Positions 1 to 7,610 of a DNA stretch of 18,008 nucleotides are shown piece after piece. The position numbers and the translations under genes were made by a program. Source of the DNA: Clostridia bacterium (GTDB lineage: Bacteria > Bacillota > Clostridia > TANB77 > CAG-508). The stretch is from NCBI GenBank assembly GCA_900770415.1, contig CAAGKN010000012.1, positions 1 through 18,008 of the forward strand, read 5' to 3'. The notes under the pieces were generated by a model that made no database searches, was not told the DNA's origin, and was given only the letters and a program-made list of their open reading frames with translations. Within the stretch, counting starts at the first letter, position 1. Every line of letters begins with the position of its first letter.

Positions 1-98
1 AAATCTTCATTCCATTTCGTAACGACTTCCGTTCGACTTGCATGTCTTATGTGCGCCGCCAGCGTTTATCCTGAGCCAGGATCAAACTCTCTAATTAA
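1..98 (-). rRNA. rrs: 16S ribosomal RNA, 5' end (partial)
   Basis: Reverse-strand sequence contains the near-universal 16S start AGAGTTTGATCCTGGCTCAG at about 71-90, followed by GGCGGCGCACATAAGACATG and CAAGTCGAACGG. The gene runs off the left edge, so only about 98 nt of the mature 5' end are present. The exact mature end (near 97-98) is inferred by analogy with E. coli numbering. It is transcribed away from carB on the same strand. Confidence 0.97.
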
Positions 99-295
99 TG
101 GTATATATATTTCTCATTTTCATGAGTCTTACATATCGTTTTTTAGAGTTCTTAACTCATTTTAAATCTAGCGTTTTTTTGCTTGGTTTTCTCCAATTTC
201 TTTTTTGAGTACGAATACTTCAAAGTATTCTTCTTAAAGGAATTTATTGTTTATTTTTCAATGTACTTTTGCGTTCTTTGTCAAACGCAAGATTT
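99..295 (-). other. 16S rRNA leader region
   Basis: About 200 nt of transcribed leader between the rRNA promoter and the 16S 5' end. It holds two short hairpins: TTGCGTT/AACGCAA (269-290) and GAATACTT/AAGTATTC (213-230). No ORF with a ribosome binding site is visible. Such leaders normally carry antitermination and RNase III processing signals; I do not see a clear boxA. Confidence 0.5.
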
Positions 296-325
296 ATTTT
301 AGCACAGGTTTATATTCCATGTCAA
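296..325 (-). promoter_or_regulatory. rRNA operon promoter
   Basis: On the minus strand TTGACA (320-325) and TAAAAT (296-301) are separated by 18 nt, with a TG two bases before the -10 hexamer (TGTGC then TAAAAT). It lies about 200 nt upstream of the 16S start and directly after the carB terminator. A second TTGACA (279-284) with a poor -10 (TTGAAA) overlaps a 7-bp inverted repeat (269-290). Confidence 0.75.
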
Positions 326-342
326 CACTTTTTTTAAAAAAA

Positions 343-382
343 TTTAAAAAAATTACAAGAATTTTTTTCTTGTAATTTTTTA
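343..382 (-). terminator. Terminator after carB
   Basis: Minus-strand hairpin AATTACAAG (369-377) / CTTGTAATT (351-359) followed by a T-run (343-350). It separates carB from the rRNA promoter. A weaker hairpin, AAGCC/GGCTT, lies just upstream at about 393-410. Confidence 0.8.
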
Positions 383-459
383 TGTTGTTTTTAAGCCATT
401 TTTCGGCTTTTTTTACTTAATTTTATTCTTCCACTTTGTAATATTTGTATCTATAAATT

Positions 460-3400
460 TTATTCATTTATTGTTGATATGCATAATGTTATTTCCTCTA
501 ATACATCTAGCAATACCCTTACTGTATCTAAAGCTGTAAACATTGCTATATTATTTTCTACTGCACACCTTCTTATTATGCTACCATCTGTTTCTTGGTC
601 TATTGCATCTACATCTCTTGTGCTTATTACGTAATTTACATATCCTTTTCTCATTGAGTCTAGTATCTCTTCGCTACCTTCACTTATTTTTTTCTTTACT
701 CTTGTTCTAATTCCATGTTCTTTTAAGAATATTGCTGTTCCTTTTGTCGCTTCTATATTAAATCCTAGATTATAAAATCTTCTTATTAAAGGTAAAGCTT
801 CTCCTTTGTCTTTATCGGCAATTGTTACAAGTATTGTTCCATAATTTGCTAAATTCATTCCTGATGATTGAAGTGCTTTGTATAATGCTCTTGTAAGTTT
901 TGTATCATATCCTATTGCTTCTCCTGTTGATTTCATTTCTGGTGATAGATATGTATCCATTCCATTTAATTTAGAAAAAGAAAATGCAGGAGCTTTTACA
1001 TACCATTTTTTCTTTTCTTCTGGATACGTTTTTTCTATTCCTTGTTCTTTTAATGTTTTACCTAGCATTACTAGTGTTCCTATATCTGCTAACGAATATC
1101 CTGTTGCTTTTGATATAAAAGGTACTGTTCTAGATGATCTTGGATTTACTTCTATTACATATACATTTTCATCTTTGTCTACTATAAATTGAATATTGTA
1201 CAATCCCACAATTCCAATTCCTAGCCCTAATTTTATTGTGTAATCTAGTATCTTTTCCTTTGCTTTATCACTTACACTAAATGTTGGATATATACTTATA
1301 CTATCTCCAGAGTGTATTCCTGTTTTTTCAACATGTTCCATTATACCTGGTACAAATACATCTTTTCCATCGCAAACTGCATCTACTTCTAGTTCTTTTC
1401 CTATTATATATTTATCTACTAAAACTGGTTGTTTTGTATTAATTTCAACCGCTGTTTTTAAATATTTTTCTAGTGCCTTTTTATTAGAAACAATTTGCAT
1501 TGCTCTTCCTCCTAGTACATAACTTGGTCTTACTAATACTGGATATCCAATTTCTTCTGCAACTCTTATTCCATCTTTTATATTAGTTACTGCTTGTCCT
1601 TTTGGTTGTAATAGTTTTAATTCTTCCATCACTTTTTCAAAACTGTCACGATTTTCTGCTCTTTCTATTGCATTTACATCTGTTCCTATTATTTTTACTC
1701 CTAATTTAGAAAGTGGCATTGCAAGATTTATTGCTGTTTGACCACCTAAAGCTGCAACAACACCTTCTGGTTTTTCTAGTTCAATTATATTCATTACATC
1801 TTCTACTGTTAATGGCTCAAAATATAACTTGTCACTTGTTGTATAGTCTGTTGAAACTGTTTCTGGATTATTATTAATTATTATTGCTTCATATCCCGCT
1901 TCTTTTATTGTTTTTACTGTGTGAACAGTTGAGTAGTCGAATTCTACGCCTTGTCCTATTCTTATTGGTCCTGCTCCTAAAACTATTATTTTCCTTTTCT
2001 TGCTTACTATTGATTCATTTTCTTCTTCGTATGTTGAATAAAAATATGGTACATAACTTTCAAATTCACTTGCGCATGTATCTATCATTTTGTATGTTGG
2101 ATAAATATTTTCTTCTTTTCTTAAAAGATATATTTCTTCTTCTGTTTTATTCCAAATCTCTCCAATGTATTTATCACTAAATCCCATTTTCTTTGCTTTT
2201 TTTAATATTTCTATATTTTCAGCATTATCTTTTAATTTATTTTCCATTTTTATAATATGTTTAATTTTTTCTAGAAAGAACATATCAATTTTTGTAGTGT
2301 TATAAATTAAACCTAAATCTACATTTCTTCTAATCAATTCAGCCACTGCATATATTCTGTCATCTCTTCCATTTTTTATATATTCCATTAATTCTTCTGT
2401 TTCTATGCTGTCAAATTTCTTCATATATATATGGCATACACCTATTTCTAGTGACCTTACAGCTTTAAGTAGACTTTCTTCAAAAGTTCTTCCTACACTC
2501 ATAACTTCTCCAGTAGCTTTCATTTGTGTACTTAATTTATTTGATGCAAGAACAAATTTATCAAATGGAAATCTTGCAATTTTTGTTACAATATAGTCAA
2601 GAGTTGGTTCAAAACTTGCTGGTGTATTTGCAAGTTTTATTTCATCTAATCTCATTCCAACTGCAATTTTAGCTGATACTCTTGCTATTGGATAGCCACT
2701 TGCTTTTGAAGCTAGTGCAGATGAACGTGACACTCTTGGATTTACTTCTATTAGATAGTATTGGAATGAGTGTGGATCTAAAGCAAATTGAACATTACAT
2801 CCTCCTTCTATTTTTAAGGCTCTTATTATTTTTAAAGCACTATCTCTTAGCATTTGATATTCTTTATTTGTTAATGTTTGACTTGGAGCTACCACTATTG
2901 AATCTCCTGTATGTACTCCAACTGGATCTAAATTTTCCATATTACATACCGTTATTGCTGTATCATTACTGTCTCTTATAACTTCATATTCTATTTCTTT
3001 ATATCCTTTTATACTCTTTTCTACTAGTACTTGTCCTACTGGTGAAAGTTTTAATGCATGTTTTATTATTTCTCTTAATTCGTTATCATCATCTGCAAAT
3101 CCGCCACCTGTTCCTCCTAGTGTAAATGCTGGTCTTAGAACTACTGGATAACCTATTTTATTTGCTGCTTCTACGCCCTCTTCTATTGTGTGTGCTATTA
3201 TAGATTCCAATATTGGTTCTCCCAGTTGTTCACATAGCTCTTTAAATTTTTCTCTATCTTCTGCTTTTTCTATACTTTCACTACTTGTTCCAAGTAATTC
3301 TACTTGACATTCTTGTAAAACTCCCTTTTTATATAATTGCATTGCTATATTTAAACCTGTTTGTCCTCCTATTCCCGGAAGTATAGCATCTGGTCTTTCA

Positions 3401-3639
3401 TATCTTATTATCTTTGCAACATACTCTAGTGTTAATGGTTCCATGTATACTTTATCTGCTATAGCAGTATCTGTCATTATTGTTGCAGGATTTGAATTTA
3501 CAAGTATTACTTTATATCCTTCTTCTTTTAGTGCTAAACATGCTTGTGTGCCTGCATAATCAAATTCTGCAGCTTGCCCTATTACTATTGGTCCTGACCC
3601 TATTACTAATACTGTTTTTATATCTTTTCTTTTTGGCAT
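460..3639 (-). CDS. carB: Carbamoyl-phosphate synthase large subunit
   Basis: Makes carbamoyl phosphate from bicarbonate, two ATP and glutamine-derived ammonia, feeding arginine and pyrimidine synthesis; it works as a heterodimer with CarA. The 1059-aa product has the usual duplicated architecture. The first half begins with SGPIVIGQAAEFDYAGTQAC and the second, near residue 555, with GAGPIRIGQGVEFDYSTVHT. Each half is a biotin-carboxylase-like N domain plus an ATP-grasp domain (EVNPRVSRSSALASK in the first, EVNPRSSRTVPFISK in the second). The last ~130 residues form the MGS-like allosteric domain. Length matches the family (about 1070). It starts one base after the carA stop, with AAAGGAG inside carA as ribosome binding site, so the two are cotranscribed. 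I found no in-frame CGG codon in it. Confidence 0.98.
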   Translation of the reverse strand: MPKRKDIKTVLVIGSGPIVIGQAAEFDYAGTQACLALKEEGYKVILVNSNPATIMTDTAIADKVYMEPLTLEYVAKIIRYERPDAILPGIGGQTGLNIAMQLYKKGVLQECQVELLGTSSESIEKAEDREKFKELCEQLGEPILESIIAHTIEEGVEAANKIGYPVVLRPAFTLGGTGGGFADDDNELREIIKHALKLSPVGQVLVEKSIKGYKEIEYEVIRDSNDTAITVCNMENLDPVGVHTGDSIVVAPSQTLTNKEYQMLRDSALKIIRALKIEGGCNVQFALDPHSFQYYLIEVNPRVSRSSALASKASGYPIARVSAKIAVGMRLDEIKLANTPASFEPTLDYIVTKIARFPFDKFVLASNKLSTQMKATGEVMSVGRTFEESLLKAVRSLEIGVCHIYMKKFDSIETEELMEYIKNGRDDRIYAVAELIRRNVDLGLIYNTTKIDMFFLEKIKHIIKMENKLKDNAENIEILKKAKKMGFSDKYIGEIWNKTEEEIYLLRKEENIYPTYKMIDTCASEFESYVPYFYSTYEEENESIVSKKRKIIVLGAGPIRIGQGVEFDYSTVHTVKTIKEAGYEAIIINNNPETVSTDYTTSDKLYFEPLTVEDVMNIIELEKPEGVVAALGGQTAINLAMPLSKLGVKIIGTDVNAIERAENRDSFEKVMEELKLLQPKGQAVTNIKDGIRVAEEIGYPVLVRPSYVLGGRAMQIVSNKKALEKYLKTAVEINTKQPVLVDKYIIGKELEVDAVCDGKDVFVPGIMEHVEKTGIHSGDSISIYPTFSVSDKAKEKILDYTIKLGLGIGIVGLYNIQFIVDKDENVYVIEVNPRSSRTVPFISKATGYSLADIGTLVMLGKTLKEQGIEKTYPEEKKKWYVKAPAFSFSKLNGMDTYLSPEMKSTGEAIGYDTKLTRALYKALQSSGMNLANYGTILVTIADKDKGEALPLIRRFYNLGFNIEATKGTAIFLKEHGIRTRVKKKISEGSEEILDSMRKGYVNYVISTRDVDAIDQETDGSIIRRCAVENNIAMFTALDTVRVLLDVLEEITLCISTINE

Positions 3640-3640
3640 A

Positions 3641-4726
3641 TTATTCTTCTCCTTTCATTATATTTATAAATTTGTCAAATAAATATCCACTATCTTGTGG
3701 CCCTGGTGCACTTTCTGGATGATATTGGACACTAAATATTCTGTCTTTTTTGCATTCAACACCTTCTATTGTGTTATCTAAAATATTTTTATGCGTTGCC
3801 TCCAACTTTGTACTTTTTAAGGATCCTTCGTCAACTGCGTAACTATGGTTCTGGCTTGTTATTTCTATTTTATCTGTTTTTAAATTTATTACAGGATGAT
3901 TTCCTCCTCTATGCCCAAATTTTAACTTATATGTTTTTGCTCCATATGCTAGGCTTATCATTTGATGTCCTAAGCAAATTCCAAATATAGGGTATTTTCC
4001 TTTTAGTTCTTTTACTAAACTTATCACTTCTTTAACATCTTCTGGATCTCCTGGTCCATTTGACAAAAACACTCCATCTGGTTTTAAACTTATTACTTCT
4101 TCTGCTGTTGTATTATATGGAACTACTGTTACATTACATTTTCTTTTATTTAAGTTTCTAACTATATTTAGTTTTATTCCGCAGTCTACTGCAACTACAT
4201 TGTATTTTGCATTTGCTGTTCTCGCATACCATTTTTTCTTACAACTTACTTTTGAAACAGCATCTTTCGGAATCTGATAATTTTTCATTTTTTCTATTGT
4301 CTCTTCTTTAGTTGTAGATATATCTGTTATTATAACTTTTCTGCTTCCTTTGTCTCTAATACTTCTTGTTATTTTTCTTGTATCTACTCCATATATTCCA
4401 GGAATATTATTTTCTTCTAGATATTCTGATAATGTTTTTGTATATCTAAAATTACTAGGGTGATCATTATATTCTCTTACTACTAATCCTCCTATTGAAG
4501 GTTTACCTGTTTCATAATCATCATCTGTTATCCCATAATTTCCAATTAAAGGATATGTCATAACTACCATTTGGTATGTGTATGACGGATCTGAAACTAT
4601 TTCTTGATATCCAACCATAGATGTATTAAAAACTATTTCGCAAATACTTTCCACATTTGCTCCAAAGCCATATCCTAAATATTCTTCGCCATCTTCTAGC
4701 ACAATCTTTTTGTTAAATTCTTTCAT
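3641..4726 (-). CDS. carA: Carbamoyl-phosphate synthase small (glutaminase) subunit
   Basis: Hydrolyses glutamine and channels ammonia to CarB. The N-terminal CPSase small-chain domain covers about residues 1-150. The class I glutamine amidotransferase domain follows, with the nucleophile in GICLGHQ (about residue 250) and the catalytic His-Glu in VQYHPESAPGP near the C terminus. A longer reading frame begins at 4735, but the AAAGG there directly touches that ATG. The ATG at 4726 sits at normal spacing from the same ribosome binding site and gives 361 aa, so I prefer it. The upstream region holds a 27-codon ORF, a terminator-like hairpin and a second switchable hairpin, with no separate promoter visible. 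Expression may therefore depend on readthrough from the promoter at 4953-4981. Confidence 0.96.
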   Translation of the reverse strand: MKEFNKKIVLEDGEEYLGYGFGANVESICEIVFNTSMVGYQEIVSDPSYTYQMVVMTYPLIGNYGITDDDYETGKPSIGGLVVREYNDHPSNFRYTKTLSEYLEENNIPGIYGVDTRKITRSIRDKGSRKVIITDISTTKEETIEKMKNYQIPKDAVSKVSCKKKWYARTANAKYNVVAVDCGIKLNIVRNLNKRKCNVTVVPYNTTAEEVISLKPDGVFLSNGPGDPEDVKEVISLVKELKGKYPIFGICLGHQMISLAYGAKTYKLKFGHRGGNHPVINLKTDKIEITSQNHSYAVDEGSLKSTKLEATHKNILDNTIEGVECKKDRIFSVQYHPESAPGPQDSGYLFDKFINIMKGEE

Positions 4727-4757
4727 TTTTTTCATCCTTTCTTTATTTTATATTTTT

Positions 4758-4799
4758 CTAAACAAAAGGGGTCTGTCCCCTTTTGTTCCTTTTGTTTAG
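4758..4799 (-). repeat. GGGGTCTGTCCCC palindrome with alternative outer stem
   Basis: Two mutually exclusive stems share one strand. One is CAAAAGGGG (4763-4771) with CCCCTTTTG (4777-4785). The other is CTAAACAAAAGG (4758-4769) with CCTTTTGTTTAG (4788-4799), 12 bp. The core resembles the palindrome downstream of thrS at 10782-10820, so it may be a dispersed intergenic repeat as well as a structure in the carA leader. Confidence 0.65.
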
Positions 4800-4810
4800 T
4801 TTTAATGGGC

Positions 4811-4840
4811 AAAAAAAAATAAGGAATAAATTCCTTATTT
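4811..4840 (-). terminator. Intrinsic terminator / possible carAB attenuator
   Basis: Minus-strand stem AAATAAGGAA (4831-4840) / TTCCTTATTT (4817-4826), loop TTTA, followed by a run of T (4811-4819 on the plus strand are A). The 5' arm begins inside the stop codon of the 27-codon ORF (stop at 4839-4841). A ribosome reaching that stop would cover the hairpin. This is the geometry of E. coli pyrBI attenuation. Confidence 0.75.
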
Positions 4841-4922
4841 AAAATATAAATGAAAATGAAACAATTATTAAGAAAACTGCTGCAATAATTATTAAGTTAG
4901 TTTTTCTTAAATAATTCTTCAT
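4839..4922 (-). CDS. 27-aa hydrophobic small protein / putative carAB leader peptide
   Basis: A short ORF of 27 codons beginning MKNYLRKTNL and ending SFSFIF. Four basic residues near the N terminus are followed by a run of Ile, Val, Leu, Ala and Phe long enough to cross a membrane. AAAGAGGT sits 5-6 nt before the ATG and a consensus promoter lies 31 nt further upstream. The stop codon abuts a terminator, and carA follows about 110 nt downstream. Two readings are possible: a free-standing single-span membrane microprotein, or a leader peptide whose translation controls readthrough into carAB. The sequence alone does not decide. I do not recognise a family. Confidence 0.6.
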   Translation of the reverse strand: MKNYLRKTNLIIIAAVFLIIVSFSFIF

Positions 4923-4952
4923 TTTTTACCTCTTTAATTTTATATTTTGAAT

Positions 4953-4981
4953 ATTATACAAAAATAAAATTAATATTGCAA
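4953..4981 (-). promoter_or_regulatory. Promoter of the 27-codon ORF (and possibly carAB)
   Basis: TTGCAA (4976-4981) and a perfect TATAAT (4953-4958) with 17-nt spacing on the minus strand. It is the only convincing sigma-A promoter between the dgk-like gene and carA. Confidence 0.8.
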
Positions 4982-5045
4982 TAGTTTTTAAGATTTTTCT
5001 TGTATTTTTTTATTCTCTCTTTATAATGCAAACCACTTGTTTTAT

Positions 5046-5940
5046 CTAAACTGGAATTATATATTCTATTGCTTCTTTATTATTTGTTATTTTTATTTTA
5101 CTTTTACGTCCTCCATATTCTCCGGTCTAGTGTCCAAGCTAATTTCTGTTCAGATTCAATCTCTATTTTATCTGTCTGAAAATAGTAGAAGTACTTACTT
5201 TTGTGTTTTTTTATTGCTAGTAGTGCTAGGGTATTTATCCATCCAATTAAATTTTTTGGTCTTTTTATGAATAGTACTTCAAATTTACCATCATTTATTT
5301 TTACGCCTTTTCTTTTAAACCACTCAAATCCTCCTATGGATTTAGAATTACTAACTGAGCCATATATTACTCTATCGTTATATTCTTCTCCATTTACTTT
5401 TATCTTTACATTATAGCTTCTTATTTTTCCTATATAGATTATTCCAACTATAAAATATGCTATTTTGCCAAAAATCTTTTTTAATTTATGTGGAGTTACA
5501 TATGGTACAGCTGTAAAGGAACCAAAAGCTGCAACATAATTAAAGTATACATTATTAAATGAGCCTATATCAGATTTTATTAGTCTTGATTCGTTTATGT
5601 GCTTTGATAAAAATATTTTATTTGTAGACATTCTAATTGTTCTCGCAAAATCATTCATTGTCCCAAGTGGTATAAAGCTTATTTGTGGTTTGTTTTCCAT
5701 TTTCATTACTGTGTTTATTAGTTCATTTAATGTTCCATCTCCTCCACAGCACACTACTAAATCAAGTTTTACATCTTTATGGTCTTTCAATATATCTTTT
5801 GGTTTGTAGTCTTTTCTAGTATAGCAAGTTTCAATAAAGTATCCCTCATCAGAAAAATTCTTAATTATTTTTGGAAGTTTTCTTTTTATTGTGCCTTTAC
5901 CTGCTTTTGGGTTTACTATTAACAACATATTTTTTTGCAT
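5046..5940 (-). CDS. Diacylglycerol kinase family lipid kinase, +1 frameshift at a CGG codon
   Basis: Lipid kinase of the DagK/YegS/BmrU family, phosphorylating diacylglycerol or a related lipid with ATP. Visible motifs are the glycine loop NPKAGKG near the N terminus, CCGGDGTLNE (about residue 65-75) and PLGTMNDFAR. The zero frame ends at 5104 with TLDRRIWRT, a non-family tail. At 5122-5124 there is an in-frame CGG. Skipping its C gives TLDGEYGGRK, the conserved DGE motif of the family, and the frame continues to a stop at 5046, ending EYIIPV, for about 297 aa. The zero-frame stop comes five sense codons after CGG. It starts 3 nt after the upstream epimerase-like gene, with AAAGGAG overlapping that gene's end, so they form an operon. 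Truncation by mutation or a data error are the alternatives. Confidence 0.88.
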
Positions 5941-5943
5941 GGT

Positions 5944-6789
5944 TTACTCCTTTTCTCTAAAAAATGTCACACTAAACTCACATTCAAATTCTTCTTTAGG
6001 TCTTAAATTTATTATTCCCTCTTTATCTTTAAAGTAACCCGTTTCTTTTACTCTGTCTGCATAATTAAACCATGGCTCCAAGCATATATATGGTGCTCCT
6101 GGTAATGACCAAATTGCAAGTATTGGAAAATCTTTAAAATTAAATTCTAATACTTTTTTATTATCTTTCTTTTGTTTTAGAGTAATTTTATTTGATTTTA
6201 GTTTCTTCATCATTATTGCATCATTTAAGAAGCTCTCTTTTGTAATTTCTATTATTTTATTTTCTTTTAATATGTTTTTAGCTGGTTTATTAGATATATA
6301 GTTTCCTTCTACCTCCATAAATTCTACTTCTGGCTCTTCTGCTTCTAGTTCAAAATAGTATTCTTCTTGTGGCATTTCTAATTTGAAACCAGGATGTCCG
6401 CCTAGTCCAAATATCATATTTTTGTCATCTTTGTTTATTACTCTTATCTTAGTTGATAAGATATCTTCTGTAAATTCATATTCTATATTTAATACAAATT
6501 TAAATGGATATTTTTTTAGCGTTTCTTCATTACTCTTTAATTCATATGTTTCTTTATTTTTTGTTTTTCCTATTAGCTCAAAATCCATATCTTTTGCAAA
6601 TCCGTGCTGTGGTATTTTGTATTCTTTTCCTTCTATTACAGTTTTATTATCTCTTAATCTTCCTACCGTTGGAAATAAAATTGGAGCTTGCCTATCCCAA
6701 AAAGTTTTCCCATCATGCAATCTTTCTTTTCCATTAAACTTCACACTTGTAAGTTCTGCCCCTGGATTTCTAACCTTAATCTCTAACAT
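5944..6789 (-). CDS. Aldose 1-epimerase family protein (LacX-like)
   Basis: A 281-aa galactose-mutarotase-fold protein, presumably interconverting anomers of a hexose or hexose phosphate. Support comes from the opening GAELTSVKFNGKERLHDG, then FWDRQAPILFPTVGRLRDN, the HGFAKD motif (about residue 78) with a probable catalytic His, GLGGHPGFK (about 150) and the late LEPWFNYADR segment. This pattern fits the LacX subgroup better than GalM. The actual substrate cannot be told from the sequence. AAGGAG precedes the ATG. The gene has its own promoter (6811-6839) and is followed after 3 nt by the lipid kinase gene. No in-frame CGG is present. Confidence 0.9.
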   Translation of the reverse strand: MLEIKVRNPGAELTSVKFNGKERLHDGKTFWDRQAPILFPTVGRLRDNKTVIEGKEYKIPQHGFAKDMDFELIGKTKNKETYELKSNEETLKKYPFKFVLNIEYEFTEDILSTKIRVINKDDKNMIFGLGGHPGFKLEMPQEEYYFELEAEEPEVEFMEVEGNYISNKPAKNILKENKIIEITKESFLNDAIMMKKLKSNKITLKQKKDNKKVLEFNFKDFPILAIWSLPGAPYICLEPWFNYADRVKETGYFKDKEGIINLRPKEEFECEFSVTFFREKE

Positions 6790-6810
6790 AGTTTTCTCCT
6801 TTTTGTTTGG

Positions 6811-6839
6811 ATTTTATCATATGATAAGTTCATTTACAA
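6811..6839 (-). promoter_or_regulatory. Promoter with palindromic operator-like site
   Basis: TTGTAA (6834-6839) and TAAAAT (6811-6816), 17-nt spacer. A perfect 14-bp palindrome TTATCATATGATAA (6814-6827) overlaps the -10 and spacer, the usual place for a repressor site. It drives the epimerase-like/lipid kinase operon. Confidence 0.7.
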
Positions 6840-6875
6840 TAATTTAGTTCTATTTATAGAGTGCACTTTTTCTTT

Positions 6876-7364
6876 TTATCTTTCTTTTTGTATATTTTCT
6901 ATTTTTTCACTGGATTTACATTTTTCTTCTAGATCTCTTATTCTCTCTACAATTTTTCTATCTCCTTTATTTTCTATTTCCTCTAAGTTTTTCCCTTCAT
7001 ATCTTTTTAGTACTGTACATCTTATTGTGCTTAAAGTTCTACCTAATCTTATTTCTTTTTGTTCTTCTGTTTCAGGTTCTCCTTTTCTTGCTACTTTCAC
7101 ACCTAGTATGCTTCCTCTTGGCTTTCTTTCATTTTCTTTACACCACTCTTCTATTTCTGTTATCTTTTCCATTGTTCTTTTAAAAACATCTCCATTTTGT
7201 TTTCTTCCCAAACTTTTATAACCTCTTTTTTGGCAATACTCTTCAATAATAGCTATTACATCTTCGTAATTTACTCTGTTTTCTCTGGCAATAACTCTAT
7301 AAGTTCTTTTAGTATTTAAGCATTCTTCTAGTATGTTATTTTTTTGCTCTTCTGTGATGTTCAT
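6876..7364 (-). CDS. Hypothetical protein with N-terminal HTH-like segment
   Basis: 162 aa, not recognised as a named family. Residues about 8-40 (ECLNTKRTYRVIARENRVNY) resemble a homeodomain-type helix-turn-helix of the kind found in transposase-like and sigma-4-like proteins. The middle (WCKENERKPR, then LGRTLSTIR) and the highly charged C terminus are predicted helical. The protein is basic overall and may bind nucleic acid; this is inference from composition only. GGAG lies upstream of the ATG and a good promoter at 7398-7426. It ends about 85 nt before the start of the epimerase-like gene, whose own promoter lies in that gap, and no clear terminator separates them. Confidence 0.7.
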   Translation of the reverse strand: MNITEEQKNNILEECLNTKRTYRVIARENRVNYEDVIAIIEEYCQKRGYKSLGRKQNGDVFKRTMEKITEIEEWCKENERKPRGSILGVKVARKGEPETEEQKEIRLGRTLSTIRCTVLKRYEGKNLEEIENKGDRKIVERIRDLEEKCKSSEKIENIQKER

Positions 7365-7397
7365 ATATCTTCTCCTTATTTTTTTATTTCTTTACAT

Positions 7398-7426
7398 ATT
7401 TTACCATGTTTTTATATTAATTTCAA
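7398..7426 (-). promoter_or_regulatory. Promoter of the 162-aa hypothetical gene
   Basis: TTGAAA (7421-7426) and TAAAAT (7398-7403), 17-nt spacer, about 33 nt before the ATG at 7364. Confidence 0.65.
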
Positions 7427-7445
7427 ATAGAAAATATTTAATAGC

Positions 7446-7564
7446 TCTTTTCGAGTCCCACCTTTCTACTTTATATAATTTGTCGCTTACCGGCATAGCC
7501 ACTTTGGTTCTCACCCACTTAGCGGGTGGTTTTAACCTGAGAGGCCCTTGGTTTCTCGCGTAAT
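7446..7564. ncRNA. Structured segment, possible mobile-element guide-RNA remnant
   Basis: This non-coding stretch is clearly richer in G+C than its surroundings. On the minus strand it contains hairpin CACCC/GGGTG (near 7512-7530) enclosed by GGTT/AACC. There is a possible pseudoknot: GAGA AACC (7549-7558) with TCTC A GGTT (near 7534-7544). It ends with GGTGGGACTCGAAAAGA (7446-7462). That last 17-mer recurs with one change in both tandem units near tRNA-Leu (8107-8123 and 8240-8256). A compact structured RNA with a pseudoknot at the end of an island is reminiscent of IS605-type omega RNAs, but no tnpB is present and I cannot confirm the family. Confidence 0.3.
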
Positions 7565-7601
7565 AAAAAGACTGCCCTTATGTGTCTTGACATAATGGCA
7601 G
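7565..7601 (-). terminator. Terminator of the lipoprotein gene
   Basis: Minus-strand stem CTGCCATTATG (7591-7601) with CATAAGGGCAG (7572-7582), one mismatch, followed by TCTTTTT. It begins 9 nt after the lipoprotein stop. Confidence 0.85.
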
Positions 7602-7610
7602 CTGAAAAGC

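Noticed and set aside
256..284. Second rRNA promoter (TTGACA at 279-284)
   Set aside because: At 17-nt spacing the -10 would be TTGAAA, a poor match; the upstream promoter at 296-325 is far better.
878..1192. Open frames on the plus strand opposite carB, thrS and other genes
   Set aside because: They are rich in Leu, Phe, Ser and Ile, have no ribosome binding sites and mirror AT-rich coding sequence; none resembles a protein family.
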